Positions 15,511 to 24,945 of a stretch of DNA of 64,000 nucleotides are shown here, one piece after another. The position numbers and the translations under genes were made by a program. Numbering within the stretch: position 1 is the first letter of the stretch; each line of letters starts with the position of its first letter. The DNA is taken from NCBI RefSeq assembly GCF_900116225.1, contig NZ_FOZZ01000001.1, positions 62,001 to 126,000 of the forward strand, given 5' to 3'. The notes under the pieces are model-generated. The model was given only the letters and a program-made list of their open reading frames with translations, was not told the DNA's origin and made no database searches. The DNA is from Sphingobacterium wenxiniae. GTDB taxonomy: Bacteria; Bacteroidota; Bacteroidia; Sphingobacteriales; Sphingobacteriaceae.

Positions 15511-17106
15511 TTAAGATTTTGATATTGCCAATCCTGATATTTTTATCGTGCCGTTATCTGAAAAAATCGACCAAGGATTTTGGTTCATTTTAAATATACG
15601 ATTTGTAAAGGCAACATTATTATTCACATACACCACACATATAGAATTTTCGATTATAATCTTAACATCGAAAACTTTATTTGCAGGAACGATAAGCGGT
15701 GTAAAGTTAAGTTCCTTTTTCCCTGTGCTGTTGGTTTCCTGGTTCATAAACAGCGAGGGCATTCCCCAACGATTAGAAGAGGTCAAATCAAAGGCAATGC
15801 TGTATACCTCCGACATATCACCACATGCGCCAAAAGAAAAACCAAAATGATTGGACTGCGATGCATCAACTTTCATTGATATTTTCACAGATGCCGTATT
15901 GCGGTTAAACAACGCATAGCTACGGGAGGAAGATGAAGCGGAAATAGTATAAGCATCTTTATCACCGGTAACATTACCTTCTGATTTTATCTTAGCAAAA
16001 GCCGTTTCTTTATTGAATTTTGCATTTAAAGCATCTGGAATCGTCGGATACAATTTACCACTTGGCTGCCTTTCCAATTTATGCGTAATCAAAGAACCCG
16101 ACCAGTGCAGCTCGTTGTTGTTATTCACGGTTTGCCCGGTAGAGCACCATCCAGATAAGTAACGTGCTGTGCCATTACTTGCGGTCTTTCCGGCATAAAG
16201 GTACAATCCATCAAAAGTTTCGTGGTGTCCGATCGCGTCCCGACAGATTTTCCAAGGTCCATCCGGCGAATCAGATACCCGGTAAAAAGTTTTGCGATGT
16301 TCATCACGGTTGATGCGGGAAAAAGTCAAATACCATTGATTCCCTATCTTGAATATATCCGGACATTCCAATATTTCTGCATCTGTTTCAATCTCATATC
16401 TTCCGGGATTGTCAGAAGTCGTTGCCAGCAAAGGCTCAATAAGCGACCAGTTATTCAAATCGGAAGAGGTGTAACGCGCAAGCGCACCTTTACCATCTTT
16501 GCGGGTCGTCACTAACATGACGTAACTGCTCCGAGCCTCATCCCAATAGACATTCGGATCACGAAAGTTATTTTGATCATACCCAATCACGGCCTGAAAT
16601 GTAGCGTTAGGCTGCTTCGTCCAGTTCATCAAGTCTGTTGAAGTCGCCATCATCACTTTTTCTGCCGGACTTAGATTAGCATTATGCCCCGTATAAAAGC
16701 TGTAATATGTATTATCCTTTTTTATAAAGCTCCCTGTGCCTATCCACTCATCTTGACTGCCTACGGCTCCGGTGGGCAATACTTCCGTAAAACCCTCGAA
16801 AGACGCGAAATCGGCAGACTTGGTTAAATAAACAGGATGTCGGTTTGCATTTTCATAGAGATAAAACAAATAAAATTTATTATCATCCGCATTGAAATAA
16901 GGCATAGGATCGCCCACGAAACCTTGCTGTGGCTTATAAAACACCTGATAGCCTCCCGCTTCTTGCTTGTCAATACAGGTTGTGGATACATCAACTTCCG
17001 AAGCCGGCGTCGTAGGCGTAATGGGCGAAGGGCCATCATCCCCTCCGCATCCCGTCAACACAGATATAAATAGTAAAAACGGAGATAAAGTGATCATTAT
17101 TTTCAT
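15511..17106 (-). CDS. Divergent GH32-type surface lipoprotein with C-terminal DUF4975-like domain
   Basis: 531 residues, lipobox LTGC (Cys20). The propeller core keeps the GH32 catalytic positions in altered surroundings: FVGDPMPYF (Asp66) replaces the usual NDPNG nucleophile motif, NFRDPNVYW supplies the RDP Asp, and ECPDIF supplies the acid/base Glu. The C-terminal part (residues about 360-531; SSRSYALFNRNTASVKISMK and VVYVNNNVAFTNRIF) is a beta-sandwich as in DUF4975-containing relatives. It may be an endo-fructanase or a fructan-binding protein with weak activity. Its position among SusCD-linked lipoproteins suggests cell-surface display. ATG at 17106. Confidence 0.8.
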   Translation of the reverse strand: MKIMITLSPFLLFISVLTGCGGDDGPSPITPTTPASEVDVSTTCIDKQEAGGYQVFYKPQQGFVGDPMPYFNADDNKFYLFYLYENANRHPVYLTKSADFASFEGFTEVLPTGAVGSQDEWIGTGSFIKKDNTYYSFYTGHNANLSPAEKVMMATSTDLMNWTKQPNATFQAVIGYDQNNFRDPNVYWDEARSSYVMLVTTRKDGKGALARYTSSDLNNWSLIEPLLATTSDNPGRYEIETDAEILECPDIFKIGNQWYLTFSRINRDEHRKTFYRVSDSPDGPWKICRDAIGHHETFDGLYLYAGKTASNGTARYLSGWCSTGQTVNNNNELHWSGSLITHKLERQPSGKLYPTIPDALNAKFNKETAFAKIKSEGNVTGDKDAYTISASSSSRSYALFNRNTASVKISMKVDASQSNHFGFSFGACGDMSEVYSIAFDLTSSNRWGMPSLFMNQETNSTGKKELNFTPLIVPANKVFDVKIIIENSICVVYVNNNVAFTNRIFKMNQNPWSIFSDNGTIKISGLAISKS

Positions 17107-17134
17107 ATCATGTTACTCTTTAAAATTTGAAGAA

Positions 17135-17223
17135 GGGTGTCTAAAAAGATCCACAAACCGTAAAAACACATCATTGCTTCGTCACCTCCCAATGACGATG
17201 ATATTCCCCTTTTAGACACTCCC
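17135..17223. mobile_element. MITE-like element, 89 bp
   Basis: Terminal inverted repeats GGGTGTCTAAAAAG (17135-17148) and CTTTTAGACACTCCC (17209-17223). Internal inverted pieces (TCATTGCTTCGTCA / TCCCAATGACGATG) resemble those of the element at 3353-3493. It is inserted between two genes of the fructan operon without disrupting either. Confidence 0.65.
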
Positions 17224-17234
17224 TCAAATTTAAA

Positions 17235-18344
17235 TTATTCCTTAGGGAGTGCTTTCAACTCATCCCAATACATCCTTTGTGTCTCGAAAGCTACAGGTTG
17301 ACCGTTAGCATGCTCGTGTGGCATCACCAGGATATTATTAATAATCGCGGTACGGCCTTCCGGAATTTCAAAAATCAACTCCTGCCATTCGCCAAGATTA
17401 TCCTCCGAATACCAAGCCCTTAACCAATCTTTGTTAGCTTCACCATCGGATTGTATTTCAAGCTGCACATCACCCGCGACCTCTTTGAGCACCATAATGG
17501 AGAAACGATTATACTCGGCAGGATCGATATTTACCTTATGCTCATTCCAGAGCGCTCCTCCATGCCAACCTTCACCTGTAGAGGCATTTCTAACCATAGA
17601 AACACACATAGGAGAAGAATTAATACCATCTGTTTTAGGATTCGCAGTCTGATTGGTAACAGCTGTCCCCAAATCACCCCACAATGGCGCTATATTTTCA
17701 TTATTTGAAATAATCAGCGGTAACTTAGGCTCATCGCCCAATATGACGGTCACTGTGTAGGTGAACGTTTGTCCCATATAAGTCACCTTATAGGTAACAG
17801 GTGAAGAGAAATCAACATAGCTTCCTTGTACCGGGGATATTTCTGCACCTTCGGTATATTCTATAGCAGGGCTAAGCTGACCTACACCCGTTCCCTCCGG
17901 CAGATAAATCATCACAGTCTTATCCGTCTGGTCAATGATACCAGCTTTATCTCCGATACGGAAAGCCGTTATTTCACCCTTGATTTCTTTAACCGTCACA
18001 TGATATGTATTATACAAATTCCCATTGTACACGCGATACACTAATGGTGTGGTTGCCGAAAACATAAAGTTCTGCGGTGTTCCTGATGCAGGTTTTACGG
18101 TCGCATTAACCGGCAAATCGATAACAGGAGCTATTTGGGATAAATCAGTACCTTCCGGCACCATCACGGTGATAGTACCAGTCTCGTTATTGATCTCTCC
18201 ATTGACATTGCCTACTTCGAATGCCAAGACATTGACCTCAGCATGCAGATCAAGCGAATTCGCCACATCGCGTTCACAGGCACTAAATAAGCCCACAAAC
18301 AGTAGCATCGCTCCTATCTGTATTATATTTTTAAAAGTCTTCAT
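17235..18344 (-). CDS. DUF5018-type surface lipoprotein (SusE-position, fructan binding?)
   Basis: 369 residues with lipobox FSAC (Cys23). Two tandem Ig-like repeats are visible at about residues 35-115 and 118-200, each with a block of the form I-V-P-E-G-T-x-L-x-x-hydrophobic-x-P (MVPEGTDLSQIAPVIDLP; YLPEGTGVGQLSPAIEY), typical of DUF5018. A different C-terminal domain follows (GEGWHGGALWNEHKVNIDPA; AWYSEDNLGEWQELIFEIPE), carbohydrate-binding-like with exposed Trp. It lies directly after susD on the same strand, where Bacteroides loci place glycan-binding surface lipoproteins (SusE/F, or BT1761 in the levan locus). Binding of fructan is inferred. Confidence 0.75.
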   Translation of the reverse strand: MKTFKNIIQIGAMLLFVGLFSACERDVANSLDLHAEVNVLAFEVGNVNGEINNETGTITVMVPEGTDLSQIAPVIDLPVNATVKPASGTPQNFMFSATTPLVYRVYNGNLYNTYHVTVKEIKGEITAFRIGDKAGIIDQTDKTVMIYLPEGTGVGQLSPAIEYTEGAEISPVQGSYVDFSSPVTYKVTYMGQTFTYTVTVILGDEPKLPLIISNNENIAPLWGDLGTAVTNQTANPKTDGINSSPMCVSMVRNASTGEGWHGGALWNEHKVNIDPAEYNRFSIMVLKEVAGDVQLEIQSDGEANKDWLRAWYSEDNLGEWQELIFEIPEGRTAIINNILVMPHEHANGQPVAFETQRMYWDELKALPKE

Positions 18345-18400
18345 ACGATTTTTATTTTTTAAAGGCCTAGATTATAAGTTTACTCTTCTGAGTAGCTTCC

Positions 18401-20083
18401 TTAATATCCCGGATTCTGTTGATACAAATATTTACTTAACCGAATTTGATTTTCAGGAATAGGCAGATATTCATGCTTATCAGCCGAAAATTGTGCTGAA
18501 GCATAATACGACCGACGTGGCTGCTCAGCCTGATAATAAGCATTCATAGTCTGAGCGGCAATCCCCCATCGTACCAAATCAAAGAAACGTCCATTTTCCA
18601 TAGCCAGTTCCAAGCGGCGTTCCCATCGCAAAGCTTCTCGCGCAACAGATTCACTCCAGTTGATATTTATACCATTTTTATACGTTTCGATAAACATTCT
18701 GTCCGATGCATAATTTGTAAATTGAAGACTGCTCTTTGCGCGACTGCGTATAGCATTGATTAATGGCAGAGCCTCTTGAGGTCGATGCAGTTCAATAAGA
18801 GCTTCTGCACGCATCAACAATACGTCCGCAAAACGGATTAAAATACGGTTTTTCGTATTCGCATAAAACGGCACCATAGGTACAAAACAATCACAGTCAG
18901 GATCTACATTTTCCTTCAAAGAAGCATATACCGAGTAATCTGCAGGATTACGGTTCCAGCTTTCTTCGTACAGACGGTTTGCATTGTATTTATATGGCAA
19001 TCCAGGAAGAGCCACGGTATGGAAAAGCCTTGGGTCATATTTCTCCGTATTGCTGTACGCATCCAATGTATTGTAATTTTCAAGCGGCAGTCCATTGCCC
19101 GTAGTACGGAATGCATTAACCAAACTCTGGCTCGGCTTGTTGAAATCACAACAACCCAAACCCATTGGTACGGAAAGAACATCAGAAAGATTTACACGAC
19201 CGAATTTAGTTCCGTCATCTTTTGAATATTGTACCGAGAAAATTGCCTCTTTACCATTTTCATAGCTTCCCGGCAAAAAGTTAAAAGCAAAGTCTGTTTC
19301 CAAATTATAATTTGAGGCAAGCACAATTTCCGTATTCTGCAAGACTTTCTCTAAATCCGTTGGGTTGATGCTTGTAACCGCGTTACGATCCGGAGTATCC
19401 TGCCTATAGGCTTTGTACAAAAATATCTTAGCAAGATAGGCCGCCGCTGCAACGCGATTAGCACGTCCAATCTCAGCCTGAGTCTGCGGTAAATTATCTA
19501 CGGCATATTGAAAATCATCGGCTATTTTCTGCCAAAGCTCATCATTTGATAACGCCCGATTTGATACGCTTTCGTAATCATCAATAGGGGTATTCTCATC
19601 CACATAAGGCACATACTTGAAGAGTATCTTCAACATAAAGTAAAAATGTCCACGCAGAAAACGAGCTTCTGCCAATTTCATTTCTTTATCGGAAAAATCT
19701 CCCGTTTCTTGTATTGTCCGAATCGTATTGTTTGCCCGCGAAATAGCAACATAACATTGAAACCATAAACGATCTACTTCTCCATAATTGGTCATTATAT
19801 TATTCGATACTTCAAGGAAGTGGAACACTTGTATATCCTGTGGACCTGAACCACCTTTATATGCGTCATCCGACCGAACGGTACCATAGGGCCAAAGGCT
19901 AAAAGGCACATCGTAATGATCGTTTCCCAAGGATGAATAGGTAGCCGTAAGCAGTCTATCCACATCGTTTACCTGATCCGAACTCAACACACCATTAGGT
20001 GTCTCGTTCAGAAAATCGGCACATCCGGTCAATAAGCCGGTAGCCAAGAACATCGTAATTATTTTATTAAATGCTTTTTTCAT
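18401..20083 (-). CDS. SusD/RagB-family outer-membrane lipoprotein
   Basis: 560 residues, lipobox LTGC (Cys21). SusD features: an N-terminal ETPNGVLSSDQVND segment, TPR-like helices (AEARFLRGHFYFMLKILFKY around residue 140), the C-terminal block RFADVLLMRAEALIEL then ELAMENGRFFDLVRWG, and the terminal YLPIPENQIRLSKYLYQQNP. It forms the lid of the SusC transporter and binds the oligosaccharide. It lies 35 bp downstream of the SusC gene in the same direction, so they are co-transcribed. By context the ligand is a fructo-oligosaccharide. Confidence 0.95.
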   Translation of the reverse strand: MKKAFNKIITMFLATGLLTGCADFLNETPNGVLSSDQVNDVDRLLTATYSSLGNDHYDVPFSLWPYGTVRSDDAYKGGSGPQDIQVFHFLEVSNNIMTNYGEVDRLWFQCYVAISRANNTIRTIQETGDFSDKEMKLAEARFLRGHFYFMLKILFKYVPYVDENTPIDDYESVSNRALSNDELWQKIADDFQYAVDNLPQTQAEIGRANRVAAAAYLAKIFLYKAYRQDTPDRNAVTSINPTDLEKVLQNTEIVLASNYNLETDFAFNFLPGSYENGKEAIFSVQYSKDDGTKFGRVNLSDVLSVPMGLGCCDFNKPSQSLVNAFRTTGNGLPLENYNTLDAYSNTEKYDPRLFHTVALPGLPYKYNANRLYEESWNRNPADYSVYASLKENVDPDCDCFVPMVPFYANTKNRILIRFADVLLMRAEALIELHRPQEALPLINAIRSRAKSSLQFTNYASDRMFIETYKNGININWSESVAREALRWERRLELAMENGRFFDLVRWGIAAQTMNAYYQAEQPRRSYYASAQFSADKHEYLPIPENQIRLSKYLYQQNPGY

Positions 20084-20118
20084 CTCTAATAATGATTTAA
20101 CGTTTACCCCTCAAATGA

Positions 20119-23100
20119 TTAAAACCCGACATTCAAGCCTACAGTCCATGTGGTAGGAATCGGATAACCCCAACCTACATTCTCAGGATCCACACCCGTG
20201 AAAGCCTTTGATTTCGCGGTGAATAGGTTTTGACCTGTAGCATAGACGCGCAAGCGACTCATGCGAAGTCGAGAGACCACATCCGTAGGAATAGTATAGC
20301 CAAATGATAAATTACGAAGCTTCATATAGGAGCCATTTTCTATAAAATAGGTCGAGAACCGTCCTTCATCATTATTGTTGACCGTTTGTAGAGCAGGGAT
20401 AGTTGAGCCACTATTTTGTGGAGTCCAAGCCTGCAATAACCTAGTGCCCTTATTGGAATTAACATCATCAACACTCCAAAAATCTGTTTGCTTTTTCAAC
20501 CAATTCTCAACATCAATACCTTGCACACCTTGGAAATAAGCCGACAAATCGAATCCTTTATACTTAAGCGCTATATTTAAACTATATGAAAAATCAGGGT
20601 GAGGATTCCCTATCCACGTACGGTCGAGGTCAGTAATCTCATTATCCGAATCATACACATTCACATAACGCAGACGGCCGATACCTTTACCAGTCTGATT
20701 AATATGGGCATTGACTTCCTCCTGGTTCTGGAAAATGCCATCAGTGACGAATCCGTAGAATGAGCCCAATGGACGACCGATAATATTATCTCCCTGACGC
20801 CCCCCGTAAGAATTTTCAACGGCCTCTGGCAAATGTGTAACCTTATTTTTATAGGCAGAAATCACCCCAGTCAATTCATAATCCAAACCGAAAGTTGTTT
20901 TATTACGGTAGCCTGTAGTGACATCGATACCTTTGTTTTCCATCGATGCACCATTTGCCCAGCGATATCCTCCCTCGCCCACAACACCAATATAGGCTGG
21001 ATTTATCAACATATCCTTCGTTTCTTTGACATACCAATCGACAGATCCAAAGAGATTTTGTCCGAAGAGTGAGAAATCAAGACCAATATTCGTCTGTGTT
21101 GTCGTTTCCCATTTCAAGTCGTCGTTTTGCGTTTGGATTTTGCGGTAACCCGATGGCAAAATCCCTGAACCTCTACCTGAAAGGTCATAAGCTGTACCGT
21201 CTACAATAACCCAAGTTGGGTCACCAACCCCATATTCCGGGACAAAGAGTGCATAAGTCGCTAAATTATCGATACCTTGATTTCCGGTCTGCCCCCATCC
21301 CACGCGTAGTTTTAAGTCAGAGATAAAACCTTTGGTGTTTTCCATAAAGCGCTCTTCCGAAATACGCCAACCAGCTGTTATAGCAGGGAAAGTCGCAAAG
21401 CGGTTGTTCTTTCCGAAACGAGAAGATCCATCGTGCCTAACAGTAAAAGAAGCCAGATAACGATCATCAAACACATAGTTTATTTTCCCGAAATAAGAAA
21501 GTAAAGAGAAGCCTGTAGATCCTCCGCCTACTGCAGCCGTTCCGGTGCTTACACCGGGCCACATATATTCCGGCGTTTCGATAACAAATGCACCTTCACC
21601 CGCAGTATATGCATTAAATGCGATGTCCCGATGACGATTCATTTCCATACCACCTAATACGTCAAAAACATGTTGGTCAATTGTTTTTCTATAGTTGGCT
21701 GTGTTGGACCACGTCCACTTCATCCCATGGCTTTGCTCCATATTTACTCCGGTTCTACTATTGTTCATAAATCCGGATTCATAGGAAACTTCCATGTGGC
21801 GTTTATAGAAATTACTATAATCAATGCCATAAGTGGTTCTTAGGTGTAAACCTTTAATAACTTCTAAGTTCGCATACGCATTTCCAAACAATCTCCAAAA
21901 ATTGTAGGCATTATTTCGATTATCATGAAGCAAACGCATAGGGTTATGCCTATCGTTCATTCCTTGTGAAGGTCCACCCCATCCTATTCCATCTACCGTA
22001 TGCACAGGAATAATCGGTAAAGCTTTCAGCGACAAGTCCAATACATCTCCTGGTGCTTGAACTTCGCCAGTATTGTTAACAGTGAAATTTTCGCCTATCA
22101 CCAACTTTCCATCGAAAAATTTGTAATCCGTATTCAAACGTGCTGATATACGCTTAAAATTACTGTGTTTCAACGTTCCATTATTATGGAAGTAACCTAA
22201 CGAGAAAAATGAGCTGCTTTTATCGGTTGCAGAACTAAAGGAACCATTATACGATTGAACCAGTCCCGGTTTGGATATTTCATCAAACCAGTCAGTATCC
22301 GAGGCGCGCATACTCTGTTTAGCATCCAAAAATTTGGACACATACACACGATCAAGTTGTGCCTGACCATTGGCATCGTTGCTCCAATCAAACTGATAAC
22401 CAATATTATTGCTATTGGGGTTCGCTCCACTGTTAAGCATGGCTTGCCACATCGCCTGACCATATTCCTCTGCATTAAGGACTTTCATCCGATTGTTGAA
22501 ATAAGTACTTGTTCCATAAGCATCAAACGTGAGCTTTGGATCTCCGGATTTCCCTCGCTTGGTTGTAATGACGATAACACCATTGGCTGCTCTCGACCCA
22601 TAAATACTTGCCGAAGAAGCATCTTTTAGTACCTGTATGCTCTCAATGTCATTTGAATTCAATTCATGCATTCCTCCTTGGGTAGGCACTCCGTCAATAA
22701 CATACAGCGGATCCTGACTACTATTTAGGGAACTAATCCCGCGCATACGTACTGTCGCAGCTCCACTAGGATTACCATCTGCGGTCACCGTCATTCCCGA
22801 CACACGACCTTGTAAGGCTTTGATTGGGTTGTTTTCAGGAGCTTTCATGATTTCGTTCACATCAACGACAGAAACAGCACCCGTCAAATCTTTCTTACGC
22901 TCTACCTGATAACCTGTAACCACGACCTCCTCTAATCCCTGATCAACACTCACCAAGCGAATTTCCAAGAATCTGGAACTCCCGACAGCAATTGTTTGCG
23001 ATTCGTACCCGACATAGGATACACTCAACGAAGCGTTATTACTCGTCAAGGACAACGTAAACTCGCCATTTTCATTTGTTTGGGTAGCTTGTTCTGAACC

Positions 23101-23244
23101 TCTAACTACCAAAGACGCACCCACTATGGGCTCTTCTGTACTGCGATCTGTCACTCTTCCCTGTAAAGTTACCTGCTGAGCGAAGCCAGCAACAGTAAAG
23201 AGAATCATCGACAAGAGCAGTATTACTTTCCCTCTTGTAATCAT
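20119..23244 (-). CDS. SusC/RagA-family TonB-dependent transporter
   Basis: 1041-residue outer-membrane barrel. Signal peptide MITRGKVILLLSMILFTVAG, a carboxypeptidase-D-like regulatory domain (residues about 26-105, QGRVTDRSTEEPIVGASLVV), a Ton-box region (LEEVVVTGY), the plug domain with the SusC signature (SASIYGSRAANGVIVITTK), then the barrel ending in phenylalanine (WTVGLNVGF). There is no STN/anti-sigma extension, so regulation is expected through the hybrid sensor, not a sigma factor. It imports fructo-oligosaccharides together with the SusD lid. It is preceded by 75 bp of AT-rich sequence after the sugar-porter gene, so it may have its own promoter. Confidence 0.96.
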   Translation of the reverse strand: MITRGKVILLLSMILFTVAGFAQQVTLQGRVTDRSTEEPIVGASLVVRGSEQATQTNENGEFTLSLTSNNASLSVSYVGYESQTIAVGSSRFLEIRLVSVDQGLEEVVVTGYQVERKKDLTGAVSVVDVNEIMKAPENNPIKALQGRVSGMTVTADGNPSGAATVRMRGISSLNSSQDPLYVIDGVPTQGGMHELNSNDIESIQVLKDASSASIYGSRAANGVIVITTKRGKSGDPKLTFDAYGTSTYFNNRMKVLNAEEYGQAMWQAMLNSGANPNSNNIGYQFDWSNDANGQAQLDRVYVSKFLDAKQSMRASDTDWFDEISKPGLVQSYNGSFSSATDKSSSFFSLGYFHNNGTLKHSNFKRISARLNTDYKFFDGKLVIGENFTVNNTGEVQAPGDVLDLSLKALPIIPVHTVDGIGWGGPSQGMNDRHNPMRLLHDNRNNAYNFWRLFGNAYANLEVIKGLHLRTTYGIDYSNFYKRHMEVSYESGFMNNSRTGVNMEQSHGMKWTWSNTANYRKTIDQHVFDVLGGMEMNRHRDIAFNAYTAGEGAFVIETPEYMWPGVSTGTAAVGGGSTGFSLLSYFGKINYVFDDRYLASFTVRHDGSSRFGKNNRFATFPAITAGWRISEERFMENTKGFISDLKLRVGWGQTGNQGIDNLATYALFVPEYGVGDPTWVIVDGTAYDLSGRGSGILPSGYRKIQTQNDDLKWETTTQTNIGLDFSLFGQNLFGSVDWYVKETKDMLINPAYIGVVGEGGYRWANGASMENKGIDVTTGYRNKTTFGLDYELTGVISAYKNKVTHLPEAVENSYGGRQGDNIIGRPLGSFYGFVTDGIFQNQEEVNAHINQTGKGIGRLRYVNVYDSDNEITDLDRTWIGNPHPDFSYSLNIALKYKGFDLSAYFQGVQGIDVENWLKKQTDFWSVDDVNSNKGTRLLQAWTPQNSGSTIPALQTVNNNDEGRFSTYFIENGSYMKLRNLSFGYTIPTDVVSRLRMSRLRVYATGQNLFTAKSKAFTGVDPENVGWGYPIPTTWTVGLNVGF

Positions 23245-23319
23245 ATAACTGGTTTATTAAAATGGATAAATATTTAAGGTTTATTTAGTATTTTCTTTTC
23301 TTAACTATTCCGTTATCAA

Positions 23320-24648
23320 TTAATGCAAAGGCATCGTATCGCTCATGTTTTCCAATGACTTACCTTTTGTCTCAGGCATAAGCTTCCAAACGTAAATCAA
23401 TTGTAGCACCATAAATCCAGCAAAAATCATAAACGTATACCCTCCACCTAATAATTCGGTAAGCGCAGGGAAGAAAAACGTAATGATTGCGGCCATTACC
23501 CAATGGGTCAAACTTCCCAATGTCTGCCCTTTCGCACGGACTTCATTCGGAAAAATCTCTGAAATGAATACCCAGATAACCGCTCCTTGGGAAAAAGCGA
23601 AAAAGGCAATGAAAAACATAAGATAAATTGTCACCGCTATTCCTTCCGTATTACCAGAGAAAAAAGCATAAGCAACTAACGACAAAGAAGCTATCAATCC
23701 AAAGGATCCGATGAACATAAGTTTGCGGCGACCTACTTTATCTATAAAATTGATAGCAATTAAAGTAAACACAAAGTTTACGATACCAATCCCCACAGTT
23801 GAGAGCAGAGAACTCTGTCCTCCCAGCCCAGCCATTTCAAATACTCTCGGCGCATAGTAAATAATAGCGTTAATACCCGATACTTGATTGAAAACGGCAA
23901 ACAAAACAGCTAATATTACCGGAAAACGATTCGCTTTAGAAAATAAACGACTTTCTCCTTTTACTTTTCCCTCTTGCTGGTTTTCCAATATTTGCTGAAT
24001 TTCTCTTTCAGCATCTTCACCGCTCACCTTCTGCATGATTGCATTGGCCTCTTCTCTTTTATTGCGATGCAATAACAACCAACGAGGACTCTCCGGCACA
24101 AAAAATATTAAAATAAAGAAAATCAGTGCTGGAAGCGCTTGAACCCCCAACATCCAACGCCACGATTCATCACCTGTCTGACCGATAAAATAATTGGATA
24201 TATAAGCGACTAATATCCCAAATACGACGTTAAATTGAAAAAGCCCAACGAGTTTCCCCCGAGATTTGGCTGGTGAAATTTCAGATATATATATTGGAGC
24301 TGTCACTGAGGAAACGCCGACTCCAATACCACCTAAAAATCGGAAAATAATAAATGTGTTCCAATCTTGCGCGAACGCTGTTCCGATAGCAGAGAAAAAA
24401 TAAAGTGCCGCTACCAGAAATAAAGTTGTCTTACGACCGAGCCTGTCTGAAGGATAAGCTCCCATTGCTGCGCCAACAACAGTTCCTATCAAAGCGATAG
24501 CCATGGTCAAACCATGTTGAAACTCGGTCAAGGACCAAAATTGCTGAACCGCTTTTTCTGCTCCAGAAATAACGGCTGTATCAAAGCCGAATAAAAAGCC
24601 GCCTAAGGCCACTACAAACGACCAAGCTAATACTGTGTTTTTGTTCAT
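23320..24648 (-). CDS. MFS sugar porter (fructose importer by context)
   Basis: 442 residues with 12 predicted membrane helices and the sugar-porter signatures: FGFDTAVISGAEKAV (helix 1), DRLGRKTTLF (loop 2-3), PESPRWLLLHRNKREEA (loop 6-7), NQVSGINAIIYYAPRVF (helix 7) and the C-terminal PETKGKSLE. It moves a monosaccharide across the inner membrane, probably with H+. It is the first gene of the fructan row, opposite the sensor gene. The B. thetaiotaomicron locus also encodes an inner-membrane sugar porter (BT1758) next to the fructokinase, supporting fructose as substrate; this is inference from context. Confidence 0.92.
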   Translation of the reverse strand: MNKNTVLAWSFVVALGGFLFGFDTAVISGAEKAVQQFWSLTEFQHGLTMAIALIGTVVGAAMGAYPSDRLGRKTTLFLVAALYFFSAIGTAFAQDWNTFIIFRFLGGIGVGVSSVTAPIYISEISPAKSRGKLVGLFQFNVVFGILVAYISNYFIGQTGDESWRWMLGVQALPALIFFILIFFVPESPRWLLLHRNKREEANAIMQKVSGEDAEREIQQILENQQEGKVKGESRLFSKANRFPVILAVLFAVFNQVSGINAIIYYAPRVFEMAGLGGQSSLLSTVGIGIVNFVFTLIAINFIDKVGRRKLMFIGSFGLIASLSLVAYAFFSGNTEGIAVTIYLMFFIAFFAFSQGAVIWVFISEIFPNEVRAKGQTLGSLTHWVMAAIITFFFPALTELLGGGYTFMIFAGFMVLQLIYVWKLMPETKGKSLENMSDTMPLH

Positions 24649-24945
24649 GTTACTTTTGTTTTACAATTGATTAATCCAAAATTAACGGGAACTTGCACAA
24701 TGAATAAAATACCGAAAAACAAATTACATCAAATTTGTTTCATTTAAAAAAATAACATAAAACACTGTAAATAAGCAAAATAAAAAATATATAAAAATTC
24801 AAAACCACTATTTTTAAACGTTTTATATAGATTATGTTACATCAATCATATTTTTCAAAATTGTGTATTTTTAACACTAAGTTAACGTACATTGTTAGAA
24901 AAAAAACGAAATGACGTATATTGTCATAAAAAAGCAGAAAAAAGC
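24649..24945. promoter_or_regulatory. Divergent control region of the fructan locus
   Basis: 297 bp of very AT-rich sequence between the divergent sugar-porter and hybrid-sensor genes; no gene is seen. On the minus strand TAATTTTG (24677-24684) fits a TAnnTTTG -7 box about 30 bp upstream of the porter ATG, without a clear TTTG partner. The AraC-type output domain of the sensor would be expected to bind here and/or upstream of susC, but I could not single out a convincing direct repeat. Confidence 0.45.
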
